A stretch of DNA of 64,000 nt, from contig WBMZ01011727.1 of NCBI GenBank assembly GCA_013400975.1, forward strand, positions 248,001-312,000. Direction: 5' to 3'. The translations under genes were made by a program, and so were the position numbers. The notes under the pieces are model-generated. The model was not told the DNA's origin and ran no database searches. It saw only the letters and a list, made by a program, of their open reading frames with translations. The stretch is from Atrichornis clamosus (taxonomy: Eukaryota; Chordata; Aves; Passeriformes; Menuridae). Positions 13,453 through 25,159 of this stretch are shown one piece after another. Each line of letters opens with the position of its first letter. Within the stretch, counting starts at the first letter, position 1.

Positions 13453-14059
13453 TTGTTGGATTTTCTTTGCCCACTCTTGAAATAAAATGAGGATACAGCA
13501 TTTAGAGCTGCTGCAATGAGGATGAACAAAAAGAAGGAATGCATCATAAGCTGAACCACAAATGAGGACAACCCTCTGCTTTGCACCCTTCTCAGAAGTG
13601 ACACAGTCTCTCTCACGTCTCTCTCTTCAGGAAGGCAGTTGGGTTTTTCTCAGTGCTCTGTCTCACACCATAACCACAGTTACACGTCAGCCAAATGAGA
13701 CCAAGCATCCTTGCACCATAACCCAGTCAGTTTTCATTGCACATTTATACAATAGCATGAAAAGTATTAATTGACTGAATGCTGTTATTCAAATTAACAT
13801 TTGAAAATTGGTTGTCACTGTCCTAAATGATAACACAATAATAAATAGCCAAGTTCTTTTCGTGTTAAAATGCCATCAGTTCACAGCTATATATATGATT
13901 ATTTCACACACAATTGAAGTGCTCACGCCTCTGGGGTGAAAGGAAACATTTATGGAGAAACATTTATGGCAGAATGGGAAGTGGCATTAACTGTGTTCTT
14001 TTGTAAGGGCAGATGAGATTGAAACAGTAGGTGGGATTGCAGATTATAATTATTACATA

Positions 14060-14240
14060 TAACAAATCTCCTAAAGATCTCAAAGCAATTTACAAATGCT
14101 CTTTCAGCAGGCTATAAAGTAGAAGGCATGGAAAATATTACCACTCCACCCTGTTTCACAGATAAGATATGATGAAGCTTAGGTTAGTCAGCAGAGTCTG
14201 AGTCCTTATCTCCCAGTTTCCCAGTCCTGGAGTTCTAATA
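14060..14240. repeat. Possible ancient MIR/L3-type relic
   Basis: The segment contains 'ctcaaagcaatttacaaa', then 'atattaccactcca..ctgtttcacagataaga', and later 'gcagagtctgagtccttatctcccagtttcccagtcctggagttctaa'. This order resembles old amniote repeats of the MIR/CR1-L3 type ('caaagcactttacaaa ... cattttacagatgagg ... cagagct'). It is highly diverged. The assignment is by eye and a profile search is needed to confirm it. Confidence 0.4.
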
Positions 14241-15689
14241 TTTCTCTTTTCCCACATCTCTTTGGCAAAAGTTGCCTCCTGACACTGAAGACTTCCAGCT
14301 TTCTGTAAAGAGGCTCCCTGAGCAGCACTGCTGCTCACAGCTGAGACAGATTCCCCTCCCCACAGTACTGCAGTGGAATAACAAGGAACTAAGCTTTATT
14401 TTTTTGTTCTTTCCTTCCTTTTTTTGCAATCAAAGAGGGAGTGGAATGAGTCTAATTAATCTAATGAAATTCCTTTACATTGGAAGAATATTTAAAGGAA
14501 AGGTATATAATACGATTATATCATAATATTCATTGTAAAATACTGAATATGAACTACGGATAGGAACCAGCCAGCAACACTGGAAAACAATTATCTTTCT
14601 AGTCATTCTGATATCAACTGGAATGCAAGAAAATCCAAAATCCTGTGTGCAGTCAGACAGTAGTCACTGGGAAGAGATTTAATCGTGGTTATTCCACAGC
14701 CATCAAAAGAAATTCCGTGAAAACTTCCATGTGCTTAATCAAAACCTGGAGCCTTCTTCCCAGATGCTCAATCTTTTTCACTGGGAAGTGCTAATCACGG
14801 TGGGGACATATGGTTCCATTGCACTTGGCCATTCCTAACGTGGTGCCTGTGCTGTGGCAGCTCCGCTCCTCCATATGTGATGTCATTCTGGATGCATTTT
14901 CTGTCCAAGGCTGGTAGACTGAGGCAGAAGCTGCCTCAGGGAAGAAAAAACTGCTAAAAATATAAGTCAGCTGTCTCTTAAGTTAGTTACTGTCCAAAAC
15001 ACTGTGTACAGAAATGTACTCGCCTTTTTTATGAGTTCCTAAGTTTTTATTAAAGCCAAATGGCTGGAAGGAAGCTGTATATTAATTTCTTTCTTTGTTT
15101 GAGGCTGAGAAAAATCTGAAATGTGCTTCTCTTGGGTATTTTTGATTTTAGTTTTGTACTTCTATTGCTTATGACTGCCTGCAGCAAATTATCAACCTTG
15201 CAAAAGTGCTTTTTATGTTTGATTTTTACTCATGTGTCTGAGAGTGAAGATGTGAAAGTCCAGGAGGGCTGACAATAAAATGAGCTACAGCAAATGTTTT
15301 GAAGCTGCTTTTAGCAAGCAACTCCTTTTCCTTCCTCTTGTTCCTTTATCTGGATTTTGGAATTTGGGACATTCACATTGGTATAACATTGCCTTAAAAA
15401 AAGGTGGTTGAGAAGAAGAGGAGGAACACATTAAAAATGGAATTCAATGTAAGAGAAAATGAAGCCAGAGCAGCCCCAGCAATTCTGATGGTAGGGGAGG
15501 AGAAGAGCTGCATCAGGAGCCACAGCCACTCCCTCCTGCACCATGCATCAAAGCTAACTTGGATTAATTACCACATCTAGGAACTGTGCCATGGCTACCT
15601 AAGGACAAGCAACTGTCCCTCATTTGTGATTAAAATGTCATTAGACTCCTGTAGGTCAACAGTGTTTCTCTTTTCGGAGCCAGGAATGC

Positions 15690-15790
15690 TTGAATTTGAG
15701 CCCTAACTGTCCCACTGATTTGCTGCATGGCCGTGGATAACTCACCTCCATCTGATGTAGCTGTATAAATGGCAGGGAAATATTCTCACT
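15690..15790. repeat. Possible ancient MIR-like relic
   Basis: The text 'cactgatttgctgcatggccgtggataactcacctccatctgatgtagctgtataaatggcaggg' recalls the repeat core 'gctgtgtgaccttgggcaagtcac..cctcagtttccccatctgtaaaatgg'. The match is weak and low-confidence. Confidence 0.3.
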
Positions 15791-17576
15791 GCACAATCAT
15801 TTCAGGATTTAACTGTTCTGGTACAAAACCCTGGCAGGTGGCATTTGTTTTATCCACATACTAATTCAGACCTTTCTTCTGTCCCTACATCCTGATGATA
15901 ACATATACCTTACTCCAGTTGAATTTGCAATACCATTTTAGAAACAGTTTACTGGGACCATTTGAAAACCACCCACCCTGCACTCTAAAGGTCTGTCATT
16001 ACTCAAAGATTAAAGCCTCTTTTTGGCCAAAGTTTGAAAGTTGTTCATTACCTCGGTTCAGATTCTCATAATTTACAGCTTATATGTGTAGTTTTTGGTG
16101 ATTTAAAGCAACAGCTGCTGTCTTTAATATTTTGGCAAAGAAACAAGGCAGCTTTCTTCGGTAACATTAGCATTGCTTCAGTGTCAGATCATAGATTTAT
16201 TCTAAACTATATTATGCTTACTGTATCTGTCCTTGCTTTTCAGATTTTCTTAACCATTTCACTTTTATTTTGGTGGGGAAGGGCAAGCTGGAGTTTTTAA
16301 TTCACACACAATTTGGCAAAATAGACACAGTAAACATCAAAACCAAAAGGCACCAGGTGCAACTGCCATGACAGCCATTCCAAACTATTATTTCCAAAGG
16401 TTCCTAAATGGAAAAGGCAATGTTAACCTCCGGGTAAGACCTTTCTCAGTGTCCTCTGTGTTGGTGCTTTCTGTGAGAGTTGCCCGGTGTCCCGTCTGTT
16501 CCATATTCCCTGTGGAATTCCTGCAGTTGCAAGTGGAAGTGCAGAGAGGGCTCCTCAGTCCAACCCCCGGAGATCCAGGCTAGAGGGGGCTCAGTCTGCC
16601 TTTCCTTGTCCTCAGCAGTGCCATAGGTACAGCCCGCATTTGGATTGCAGGGAAAATCCAAGCAGGTCTCATGGTAAGTGCCTTTCAGGCAGCTTCAGCT
16701 TCCCATTCTCCTGAAGTGACAGATTGTTACTGTGCTTGCTTTTCAAACTGCACAGAGAGATTAAAATTTAAAGCGTTCTTCCACAGCAACTAAAATAGCA
16801 AAAACATTTCCAGCCGTACAAATTTTAGATTAAATGTGCCTCTCTTAACAGAGCCTACCTTTCAGGCCTGCACTATTTGAGAGCATTACTTCACATTTGA
16901 TGAGCCCACATGCAGCTCACTCAGCAGCTTTTGATTAACGCACAGGCTGAAGCATGGGAATCTGCTCTGAGTGCAGCTCATTCTTGTAAGGGTATTGTTC
17001 CAGGTTGGGGGTTTTTTTTAATTCAGAAAATATGCCTTTAACATTTCATACTTAACCTCAGTGCATTCTCACCGTATCAAAGTACTTTAAAGGATATTTT
17101 AAAAACTTTAGGCCTTAGTAAATATTTTAAGAGACGCTAAACAACTGTCTCATTTATTTGGAGAATGTTAACAGCACTTCTTGAGTAACAGAAACATCTA
17201 CATTTAGTAAGTTCCACCTGCTAGACGGGTCCAATCTTTTCACATGGAAAATTACGTATACTGATTTTTTTTCTCTCAAACATTGTGCTACACCGGTTTC
17301 AAATTTATTTAAAATGGTAATCAGATTTCTCAAGTCTAAGCTGGTAGAATCTCTTTATATAAACTAGATAAGGTCAAATATATTTCTGAGGTAAATTCAG
17401 CAAGGTAAGTGAATTTGGCTCACAGTTAATAGTTTACTATTCTGGATGGAACTTTAAAGCAATTATCACAAAGTTGGATTAATCATCATCCTGAGTGCTG
17501 TATTGAAGTGCTTTGCTTTGTCAAATGGATTAACAAATGTGCATGTTTTTTTCTGTTTCACGATATGTTATTTCAG

Positions 17577-17729
17577 GTTGTGTATGACAAAGTCACAGAG
17601 CTCCAAGGCCGAGTACTGAAGCTTGTTGTGAAAAGCAGAGGGACATTCGTGGGAGCTGTTAACATTCAACTGGGCAGTGTCCAGTTAAATGAAGAAAAGT
17701 GGTATCCACTGGGAAACAGTATAATTTAA
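17577..17729 (+). CDS. PIK3C2G: PIK3C2G, last coding exon (end of C2 domain, stop)
   Basis: The exon encodes the final 50 residues of PI3-kinase C2 gamma and a TAA stop. It reads VVYDKVTELQGRVLKLVVKS and closes with EEKWYPLGNSII, the isoform's characteristic C-terminus. These are the last beta strands of the C2 domain, expected to help membrane or protein contacts rather than catalysis, which lies far upstream and outside the window. The acceptor tract (gttatttcag) lies directly before 17577, and phase 0 agrees with the donor at 12774. The frame is open and conserved, with no sign of decay. The kinase core cannot be judged from this window. Confidence 0.92.
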   Translation, partial: VVYDKVTELQGRVLKLVVKSRGTFVGAVNIQLGSVQLNEEKWYPLGNSII

Positions 17730-18420
17730 ATGTTCTCTGAGATGATTCAATTATTTGCCCACTAATGTTTCTTTATCCCATTTCCCACGGTGCATTTTTG
17801 TCTCCGTTGCCCTTGAGAATAGGCAGCCCTCTGCTGAGCACACATCCTAATGCTCCTAATCATAGGGCTGTTGTCTTCCAAGTGCCACCCTCTTCCTGCA
17901 ACAGATCCCTGCCAGTGAGAGCCTAAGAAATCCCATCCCAAGGACTTGGGTAGCAACATGCAGGAAGGTCTTATGACAGCACTGAAGGGGTTTGTGTTGT
18001 TCATATTAAATAGTACTGTAAAAATACTGAATTCTGTACACATCAGAGTGAGGGGCCTCATTCTTTGCCCATTAATTCCCCTGACTGTGTTGAAACAATG
18101 CTGATAATGGTAATTTATCATCACTGCATGTGATGATTTCACCAGAAAACCATGGTTCCCCATAGGTACATTTCAGATGTCCAGCAAATTTCACGTTAAA
18201 TCTTATGCAATCAACACGGGGTGGTTTTTTTTCTTTTTAAGAACTTAGTAAGTTTTGATATAATGTAACATTCAATTCAGGATATTAATCTGTCCATAAG
18301 ATATGTCATTATTTCTTTTTTTCTGATCTCCCAGAGGCAGATATAAATGGTGACTTGTGAGAACAAAGGAGGAGGGAGAAGCTAATGTTCCTGAATAAAT
18401 AGAAATATTGAATGTGAGCT
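17730..18420 (+). other. PIK3C2G: Probable PIK3C2G 3' untranslated region
   Basis: From the TAA stop to the AATAAA at 18394 plus about 20 bases. The extent is inferred from the signal alone. An ATTAAA at 18005-18010 offers an earlier end. A 133-codon - strand open frame here (17762-18163) matches nothing I know and is judged chance. Confidence 0.45.
18394..18399 (+). terminator. PIK3C2G: Candidate PIK3C2G poly(A) signal
   Basis: A canonical AATAAA lies 665 bases after the stop codon. It is followed within about 15-30 bases by a G/T-rich stretch ('tgtgagctttcggtgggg') that could serve as the downstream element. A variant ATTAAA at 18005 is the alternative. Confidence 0.5.
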
Positions 18421-21410
18421 TTCGGTGGGGGATTTATTTCAGATCATGATACCACAGATATCTGTTCAGCAGCCTCACCACACTGCACTCTTCTGCTGCA
18501 TAAGGGATTCAAGTCAATACATGCATTGAATAGACCTCAGGGCTATAAAATATATGTTTACATATTAAATAATGAACATGAGTGGTTTCTTTGAGTTCAC
18601 TGATGCTAATTATGGGCTCTGTTGTCCAAAGCATTTTTCCCTAATTTGAGGAAGCACTGAAGTACATCTCTAAACATTTGTCTTGTGAGCAGCCATAATG
18701 AACTGTCCATTACTGCCAGACCCTTGCACACACTCAGCTGACCCTGTATAGACCTTTCCAGGACCAGGGCACATTTTTAAGGCATAGGAGATGTGGGTTT
18801 GTGGTCTGATCTGCTGTAAATTTTAAGTTACCATATCCTGGGTACATCTGACATTTGTCCTACAGGTGGAAAGGTGGTCAACAGAGGGATAATAATCCCA
18901 GAAGTGAAGGTAATTGCCTGCTTCTCCCAAAGGACACTCACAAATCAGTCTTCAGAATGTAAAGTTGTGTAAAGCTCCTGAGGTGGGACTAGGAGTGTTA
19001 TTTAGGAAATGAAATAAGCTGGATACTTTTCTCAGCATCAAACTCTGTCACTTGGCCAGGTTTTATCTGAGAATAATTTCCCCAGTCAATCTGGTGTGTT
19101 AAGCTCCTCCTCAGTAAGGCGGGGTGAGGGGAACTCTGCTTGAATATTAATATTATTGGTCTATTCAGAGCTGTAAGAAGCCATAAAATATTTACCACAT
19201 GAAAGGGATGTTGGCTGGCATACAGATATGATCCCTACACAGATCAGTACGCCTAACATTTTATATCATAAGCTCTCCTGGGTGAGGAATCAAGTGCTTG
19301 TCATTCAAGTACAGAAAACACACTGAGACCAGCTTACAATGTTATCAAATTACCTGACCTTACAGTTCAATATTGATTTTAGAGTCTTCTTAGTCTACTG
19401 TCTCACTTTCCTTATTGTAACTATAATGCAATTTTCTAATAGTGTTATTTCCTGTGACCTTTTCTAATCATTGTTTACCACAGGCCCTGATTTTCCATCT
19501 TAGAGCAGCATTAAAAAAGATAGCATTAAAATGGCAATAAATAAAAAGAGCATTACAAAATAATATCATCAGAATTGTCTGCAAACTTAAGCAATATTAT
19601 ATGGTATTAAAGAAGTAATTTTACAGTATAACATCCTTTAAAAAAAGAAATCATTTTTGAGTAACAAATCTGCTCTTAGTTGTGTAACTAGTCCTGTGGA
19701 AGGTCAACAATACCTCAGTTCTGTGAGGAACATGGGAAAATTGGGTCTTATGGGCAAGATCTACACTGATAGCCCTGTGAGGCAAAAAGTTGTCCTCATA
19801 GATCTTAAATCACACAATCAACTCTTGCTTTTTCTAAAATTCTTCTAATTCACCTCAAAGCACTGTGTTTCCCACTTCCTGAGTTCACAGTAAGGTGTAT
19901 CCTGAGCTCCCTGCCCCTCTGAGGAACACGACCCTTTACAAATCAGTCCATGAATTTTTTGTCTTGCTTTAGCAGCAGGACGTTCAAGACTAAGCTAAGA
20001 AAGGGTACCAATACTAGCATATGGTTTTTTATAATTTTAAGGGCTACTTTTTTTTTCTGTAAACTGTTTTTTCAGGTTAAAAAAATGGCAGTGGGCATTA
20101 AAGATGAATAGCCCAATCAGAACCTGCTTTTATTATAAATTTAAAGGTTATATTGTATGCATAATTTTTCCCGTTCCCTTGGAAAGATACAATGGTAAGA
20201 AATTTTGTTCAATACAAATACAAATGTCAATGTAACATGCTCATATGAAAAATTAGCATTATCTCTCATATATTAGACTATAATCTCACTCAGGAATTAA
20301 TCATAAATTTGAAATTAGTTGCAAGTGACATTAACAGAATTTTTAAAATATCCCAAAAAATTCAGTATTTATGAATTATTTCTAAGCAATCATAGAATGA
20401 CAGAATGGTTTGAGTTGGAAGGGACTCTAAAGATCATCTCATCCCAACTCCCTGCCATGGGCAGGGACACCTTCCCCTACCCCAGGTTGCTCAAAGTCCC
20501 ATCCAGCCTGGCCTTGAACACCTCCAGCCTCACCATGAGCCCACAACTTCTCTGAAAACCTGTGCCAGGGCCTCACCACCCTCACAGGGAAGAATTCTTT
20601 CCTAATATCCAATCGAAACCTACCTTCTTTCAGTTTAAAGCCATCCCCCCTTGTCCTATCACTACATGTTCTTGTAAATAGCCCTCTCAGCTGTTTTAAA
20701 GTCCCCTTGAGGTACTGGAAGGTTCTATGAGGTCTCCTTGGAGCCTTTTCATCTCTAGGGTGAACAACCCCAATTCTCTCAGCCTTTCCTCATAGCAGAG
20801 GTGCTCCATCCCTCTGTCCATTTTCCTGAGCCTCCTCTGGACTCACCCCAAAAGATCAACCCCTTTCTTGAGTTGGGGGCCCCAGACCTGGATGCAGCAC
20901 TGCAGGTGGTGTCTCCTGAGAGCAGAGGAGATGTGGAGAATCACCTCCCTCAGTGCTGCTCCTGATACAGCCAGGATGCAGTTGACCTCTGGGCTGCTGA
21001 GTCATGTTGATATTTTCATCAACCAACACCCCCACGTCTTTCTGAGACTGACCAGCCTGTAGTTCCCTGGGTCTTCCTTATTTCCCTGTTTAAAAATGTA
21101 GGTTATGTTTCCTCTTTTCCAATCAGTGGGAACTTCACCGGCCTGCCATGGCTGCTCTAATACGATGGAGAGTGGCTGAGACACTTCCTCAGCCAGTTCC
21201 CTCAGGACCTGTGGATGGACCTCATCGGGTCCCATGGACTTGTGCACTTTCAGGTTCCTTAGGTGCCCTCAAACCCGGTCTCCTCCTACGGAAAAGCGGT
21301 GGTAGGGCCAAGGTCAATAGCCCTTATTCATGACACCGCTTGTACAAGGAGTTCTGTTGGCTTCACAACATCACTGAGAAGGTGCCACGCTGGGAATCAG
21401 GCCACTGGGT
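18421..21410. other. Intergenic spacer between the converging genes
   Basis: About 3 kb lies between the inferred PIK3C2G and PLCZ1 transcript ends. The only element I recognise is the CR1 copy at 20388-21300. The rest is AT-rich and shows no coding or RNA gene. Confidence 0.6.
20388..21300 (-). mobile_element. CR1 LINE with reverse-transcriptase segment joined to 3' tail
   Basis: On the - strand the element starts near 21300 with a reverse-transcriptase piece: 'HLRNLKVHKSMGPDEVHPQV' followed by LRELAEEVSQPLS, GEVPTDWKRGNITYIFKQG and NKEDPGNYRLVSL, which are CR1 RT words. Near 21045 it passes abruptly into CR1 3'-tail text ('gtgttggttgatgaaaat', then the 'ctcctgag' and 'ttgttcaccctagagatgaaaagg' region). 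It ends at 20388 with 'tcatagaatgacagaatggtttgagttggaaggg' (as seen on +). The remaining RT and the end of ORF2 are missing, so this copy is internally deleted or a composite. It is not functional. Confidence 0.88.
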
Positions 21411-21433
21411 TGTTGCAAACCCAGTAATGCTAC

Positions 21434-21439
21434 TTTATT
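21434..21439 (-). terminator. PLCZ1: PLCZ1 poly(A) signal
   Basis: TTTATT on the + strand reads AATAAA on the - strand, starting 43 bases past the TGA stop (21483). It is the only canonical signal close to the stop. If used, the 3' untranslated region is only about 60-75 bases, short for a vertebrate gene but not unusual for testis transcripts. Confidence 0.65.
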
Positions 21440-21482
21440 GAAGCAGGGTGCAATCCCCCAGAACAATTTCTACTGCAGAACA

Positions 21483-21568
21483 TCACTGGTAGTACCAGAC
21501 ATGAGCAAACAGTGATGCAGATTCCAGCCTGATGCCTTCTCTGGACATCAGCGGAATGTTACGGTAAC
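21483..21568 (-). CDS. PLCZ1: PLCZ1, last coding exon (end of C2 domain, stop)
   Basis: The exon encodes the last 28 residues of phospholipase C zeta (residues 564-591 of the stretch visible here) and a TGA stop. It opens GYRNIPLMSREG and ends ASLFAHVWYYQ, the closing beta strands of the C2 domain. This follows the family pattern of GYR..PL then SLF..VWY. The acceptor is ttctatttgcag. The first codon is completed by one G from the exon at 25010-25159. The PLC zeta C2 domain is known to bind phosphoinositides and is needed for egg activation in mammals. Confidence 0.93.
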
Positions 21569-22252
21569 CTGCAAATAGAAGGACACTTTATTAGTGTGTT
21601 AATCACAAGCACAAATATTATGATGGATAATTTCATGATCATCTATGCAAATAAGGCATGATTTATGGTTCTCTAAATAACTCCTTAAAATAAACTGAAA
21701 TGATACAGCACCCAAACACCATTTCTGCTGGTTTTTCTCCTATACAGTATTTCAATTCTGGCATTTTTGGTCACAGAGTGAAAAGCTCCAGAAGACTTTT
21801 AGCTTAGTGATATGTAAGCATGGAGCAAGCTTACATTGTAACATCCAAGGTTATTATGTGCTGCAAACACTGTTCTGATAGCAAATGAAATAACTTGTGA
21901 ATCAGCAGTGGTAGTGTCTGAGAGAAGGGTGCTGCAGCAGCAATGCACTGTCCAGCTGAGGCAGAAAACAGTGTAGTGTAAGGTCTTCTACCGTGATATC
22001 TGAAATCCTGAAACAACCTTAAAAGGTTGTTCTACATGTGAGTAATTCCCATTATCAGAGATAATGCCTCAGAAACTACATATTCATCTGGTTGTTGAAA
22101 CATTTGGAGAAGCGGTAGGTCTCAGCTTCAAACATAATTCACTTACCTGCTTGGAAAACAAAAGAATCTCCTCTTCAAAACCTCAGCCTCTACTGCTTTA
22201 TATGACTAAATATCCATTATTTCATAATTATAAAAAAGTCAGTCTCGATTAA

Positions 22253-22318
22253 AAAAATTTTATATGTCTATATATGTAAAATTTTTATATGTATATATTT
22301 TTTTATATGTATATATAA
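22253..22318. repeat. AT-rich simple repeat
   Basis: The region repeats 'tatatgta' units and T runs ('tatatgtctatatatgtaaaatttttatatgtatat'). It is a degenerate TA/TATATG microsatellite. Confidence 0.8.
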
Positions 22319-22461
22319 CTGCAGTTATTTAAGTTTCTCTTTTGAATAAGTATCTGTGTTCTCAACTGCAGTTTCCAGAATCCCTCCTTAGGAGTGTCTG
22401 GATGCATGTTTAGACTTTGGGATCCCCATTTACTCGGGTTTAGAATTTTTTGCTTCTTTTA

Positions 22462-22715
22462 TACAGAATTAGAAAATCATTTAGGTTGGAAAAGGCCTCT
22501 AAGGTCATCAAGTCCAGCCTTGTCAACTAGACCTTGGCACTGTGTGCCATGTCCAGTTGTTTCTTGAACATCTCCAGTGGTGGTGGCTCCACCACCTACC
22601 TGGGCAGCCCCTTCCAATGCTGGACAACCCTTTCCATGACAAAATTCTCCCTGATGTTCAGCTGAACCTCCACTGTCACAGCTTGAGGCTTTGTCCTCTC
22701 ATCCTGTCATATGAC
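22462..22715 (-). mobile_element. CR1 LINE 3'-end fragment
   Basis: Read on + it runs 'aaaatcatttaggttggaaaaggcctctaaggtcatcaagtccagcc', 'ctccagtggtggtggctccaccacctacctgggcagccc' and 'aaattctccctgatgttcagctgaacctcc', the standard complement of a CR1 3' tail. It is truncated at the 5' end (high coordinate). Confidence 0.9.
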
Positions 22716-25009
22716 ATGAAAGTTCCCTCGGTATCTAAGGTTTGGATTCTGGGCAGCAGATATTAAAGCTGGTTTCAGGCAATTTAAATTTGAGATCAGT
22801 TTTTAAGGCATGCAAACACAATATGTGGAAGACTTGATTTATTTCCTATCCAAAGATACACCTCAAGGACTAAGACTAATTTCTGAAAGCTTGTGTTCTA
22901 GCCGCTACCTACCAAATATTTTACACAGGGTCCTGAGAGAAGTAAAACTTCTTTTTTTAATTGAAATTGCTCCAATTTGCATTCAATAATTAACTATACA
23001 TGGATCCCATGATAATAGAAGTAAAAATTGAATTCCTGTCCTGTGTTAGTATTCCACATGGCAGATTCGTTGGGACAGGGACTGTAACAGAGGACCACCC
23101 CCTCTCCTCTTGCCTTTAACCACCCAGCTAGAGAATTTTTTCTCAATTTCAGCCCCTCTGAGTCCAGCTACATAATCACTGCATGGAAAATCAAATTCAG
23201 CTACAGCTGGGCAGCAATCATCCCTCCGCTGCGTAGTCTACAAGTGAGTTGGGAGGCTGCTGCTGGGGAAAGGAAGGCAGTGAGGGTATAAATTTGAACC
23301 CTTTCAAAAGAAAATGTGGCAGAGGCTGGAAATGGCACAACTTTGTCCCACTGCCTGTCAAAGAACACAAAAATATGTAAGCACTGCTCAGCTCAGTTTT
23401 TGGAAGGACTTGCCCTCGGGGACACCTCAGGGATATGAATCCTAGGGATTGAGGGACAGTCCTGTAGTACAGATTAAAGCCACTGGAGCTCTGCAGACTA
23501 AGACTCAAATCCTAACTCACCCTTCAGCATTTTAGGCAGTTCTTCCCTAAGAAGTCTAGACTGCTGTGACTTCCTCTGCAAGAACATTATTTTCCCATTT
23601 CACTCTTTAGTGAGCTTGGCTACCTAAAGCAAAACCCTTGTTCCACATCTGGTTTCAGAGGTCTTAATGTTAAGCATTGCAATAAATTTTGAAATTATTT
23701 ATCACTTCACCTCTTAGAAGCATTTCATTTATGCCTCTGGGCTTCCTGATAGTAAATTACTTTTTTTTAACCTTGTGTTAAGTGGGGATCTTATCATAGC
23801 ATCTGAGCCATTTGTTTGACACCATTTATAGTTTTTTACCTAGACTCATTCCCTAGCATTTTGAATTATTCCACTGAAAATATTTCCTGTGGAATCTACA
23901 TGCTCTTACTTTTCCAAAATATGAATCCCTCATTCGTGACCAAAATTAATCCTACAAACACATTAAGTCCCACTGAAAACTTGCATATATAAAAAGCCCA
24001 AATCAATGATTTTACAAGCACATGTAAGCATCAGTGCCTGATATTTAAATTTGTCTCAGACAAACTGTGAGTTGGTGAGTTGAGTTTCCTTTCATTATCC
24101 GGAAGCATACAAATAAAAGGAAAGTAAAAGGTTATATCAGTGTAAAAATTTATGTTGTAGAAAAACAACAGTGCTCTAAGAATAATGGTTTTTTTCTTGT
24201 ATAACTCCTCAACCTCAACTAAGAATCACAAGCCATCTTTATGACTTTCAAACATGGAAAAATAAAAAAAAAGCACAATTTAAAACCCTGTTAAGCTTAA
24301 TAAAAAGGGCGCAGTGCCTGTTGCCAGCTCCAATGTTTTGCCTTCCCATCTTTATTCACTAATAAAAGCTGTTTGTTTTGTCAGAAATAGCTTTGGGAAC
24401 CCAGTGTAGTAAACAGGCATTTTACATAAGCCTCTCTCCTTGGCCTCTTGACTTCTGTGTCTGCTCTTCATGTGCAGCCTATTCATTACAAAAAGCTCCA
24501 GAAACTACTGCTATAACAAAAGAAACTCTAGCATGAAAAATGCCATAAATATTTTGCTTAATTTATATCCTTTTTTCTCCATTCTGAAAAGTCACAGTCA
24601 GGTCACCTGAGGGGTTTTGGGTGGTTTGGTTTGTTTTAAATTGGCTTGTATTGGGTTTTGACTGGGTAGAAAATGCACTAAACTGTTGCCTGCATAGCAG
24701 TTCTGGCTGGTCTCACTTCTTGTAATGCAGTAAAATAACATCCGAGAAGTTTCCATCTAGAATGGAATACTCCAGTGGGAATAATTAACTCTCATTAATA
24801 CTATTTTTATTTCAACGCCATGGATTTGCATTCAGAGAATACAACTACTTCAAAAACCAGTGTGTGCCATTTTTACATAGAGTTGTACAATCACCCTTTA
24901 GAAAATAGCCATGATGCTGTACTCCCTCCATGCTACAGTAATGATAAAAGCCTGGAATGTTGCAGATTTTTTTGGAGCAGTTCCAGGTGGTTCACACAAA
25001 AGGATTTAC

Positions 25010-25159
25010 CTGTATTCAGGCTCATCACAGGTAAAGTGTATTGGCCAAGGAATTCATTGTTAACCAGAGTGATCTCATCCTCCACACAGAAGCGTATCAA
25101 TGCCAGTTCTGGAACTTGAATGGTAAAAGAGAAAGTTTCATTCCATTTAGGGCTGAAAG
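25010..25159 (-). CDS. PLCZ1: PLCZ1 exon, C2 domain core
   Basis: The exon covers residues 514-563 of the visible protein. It contains [20 protein letters not shown], then RFCVEDE and [17 protein letters not shown]. These are diagnostic C2-domain words of PLC delta/zeta enzymes (the WNE.F.F strand, the PELALIRF..E strand and the FLGQYTLP strand). The acceptor is tcttttcatcag, the donor CAG|GTAAAT, and both boundaries split a codon after its first base, consistent with the neighbours. The C2 domain supports membrane and phosphoinositide binding. No stop or frameshift is seen. Confidence 0.95.

Larger units (their letters stand above)
12774..17576 (+). other. PIK3C2G: Last intron of PIK3C2G
   Basis: This 4.8-kb GT..AG intron holds a reverse-oriented CR1 copy (12812-13452) starting 39 bases after the donor, and two possible old SINE/L3-like relics (about 14060-14240 and 15690-15790). 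The peptide reads straight from the exon before to the exon after, matching the family without a gap, so no coding exon is needed in between. I see no other gene. Confidence 0.8.
21569..25009 (-). other. PLCZ1: PLCZ1 intron (3.4 kb)
   Basis: A GT..AG intron between the two last coding exons. It contains an AT-rich simple repeat (22253-22318) and a CR1 tail (22462-22715). The open frames at 23218-23508 (-) and 24820-25119 (+) show no family resemblance; the latter is the antisense shadow of the neighbouring exon. Confidence 0.8.

Noticed and set aside
16411..16671. Apparent donors (GGGTAAGA at 16431, ATGGTAAGT at 16670) suggesting extra PIK3C2G exons in the last intron.
   Set aside because: The protein reads NEI to VVYDK without a gap, matching the family. 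No coding is needed in between.
17762..18163. 133-codon open frame on the - strand overlapping the PIK3C2G 3' untranslated region.
   Set aside because: No recognisable motifs and no splice or poly(A) context of its own.
24820..25119. 99-codon + strand open frame.
   Set aside because: Its second half is the antisense of the PLCZ1 C2 exon at 25010-25159.
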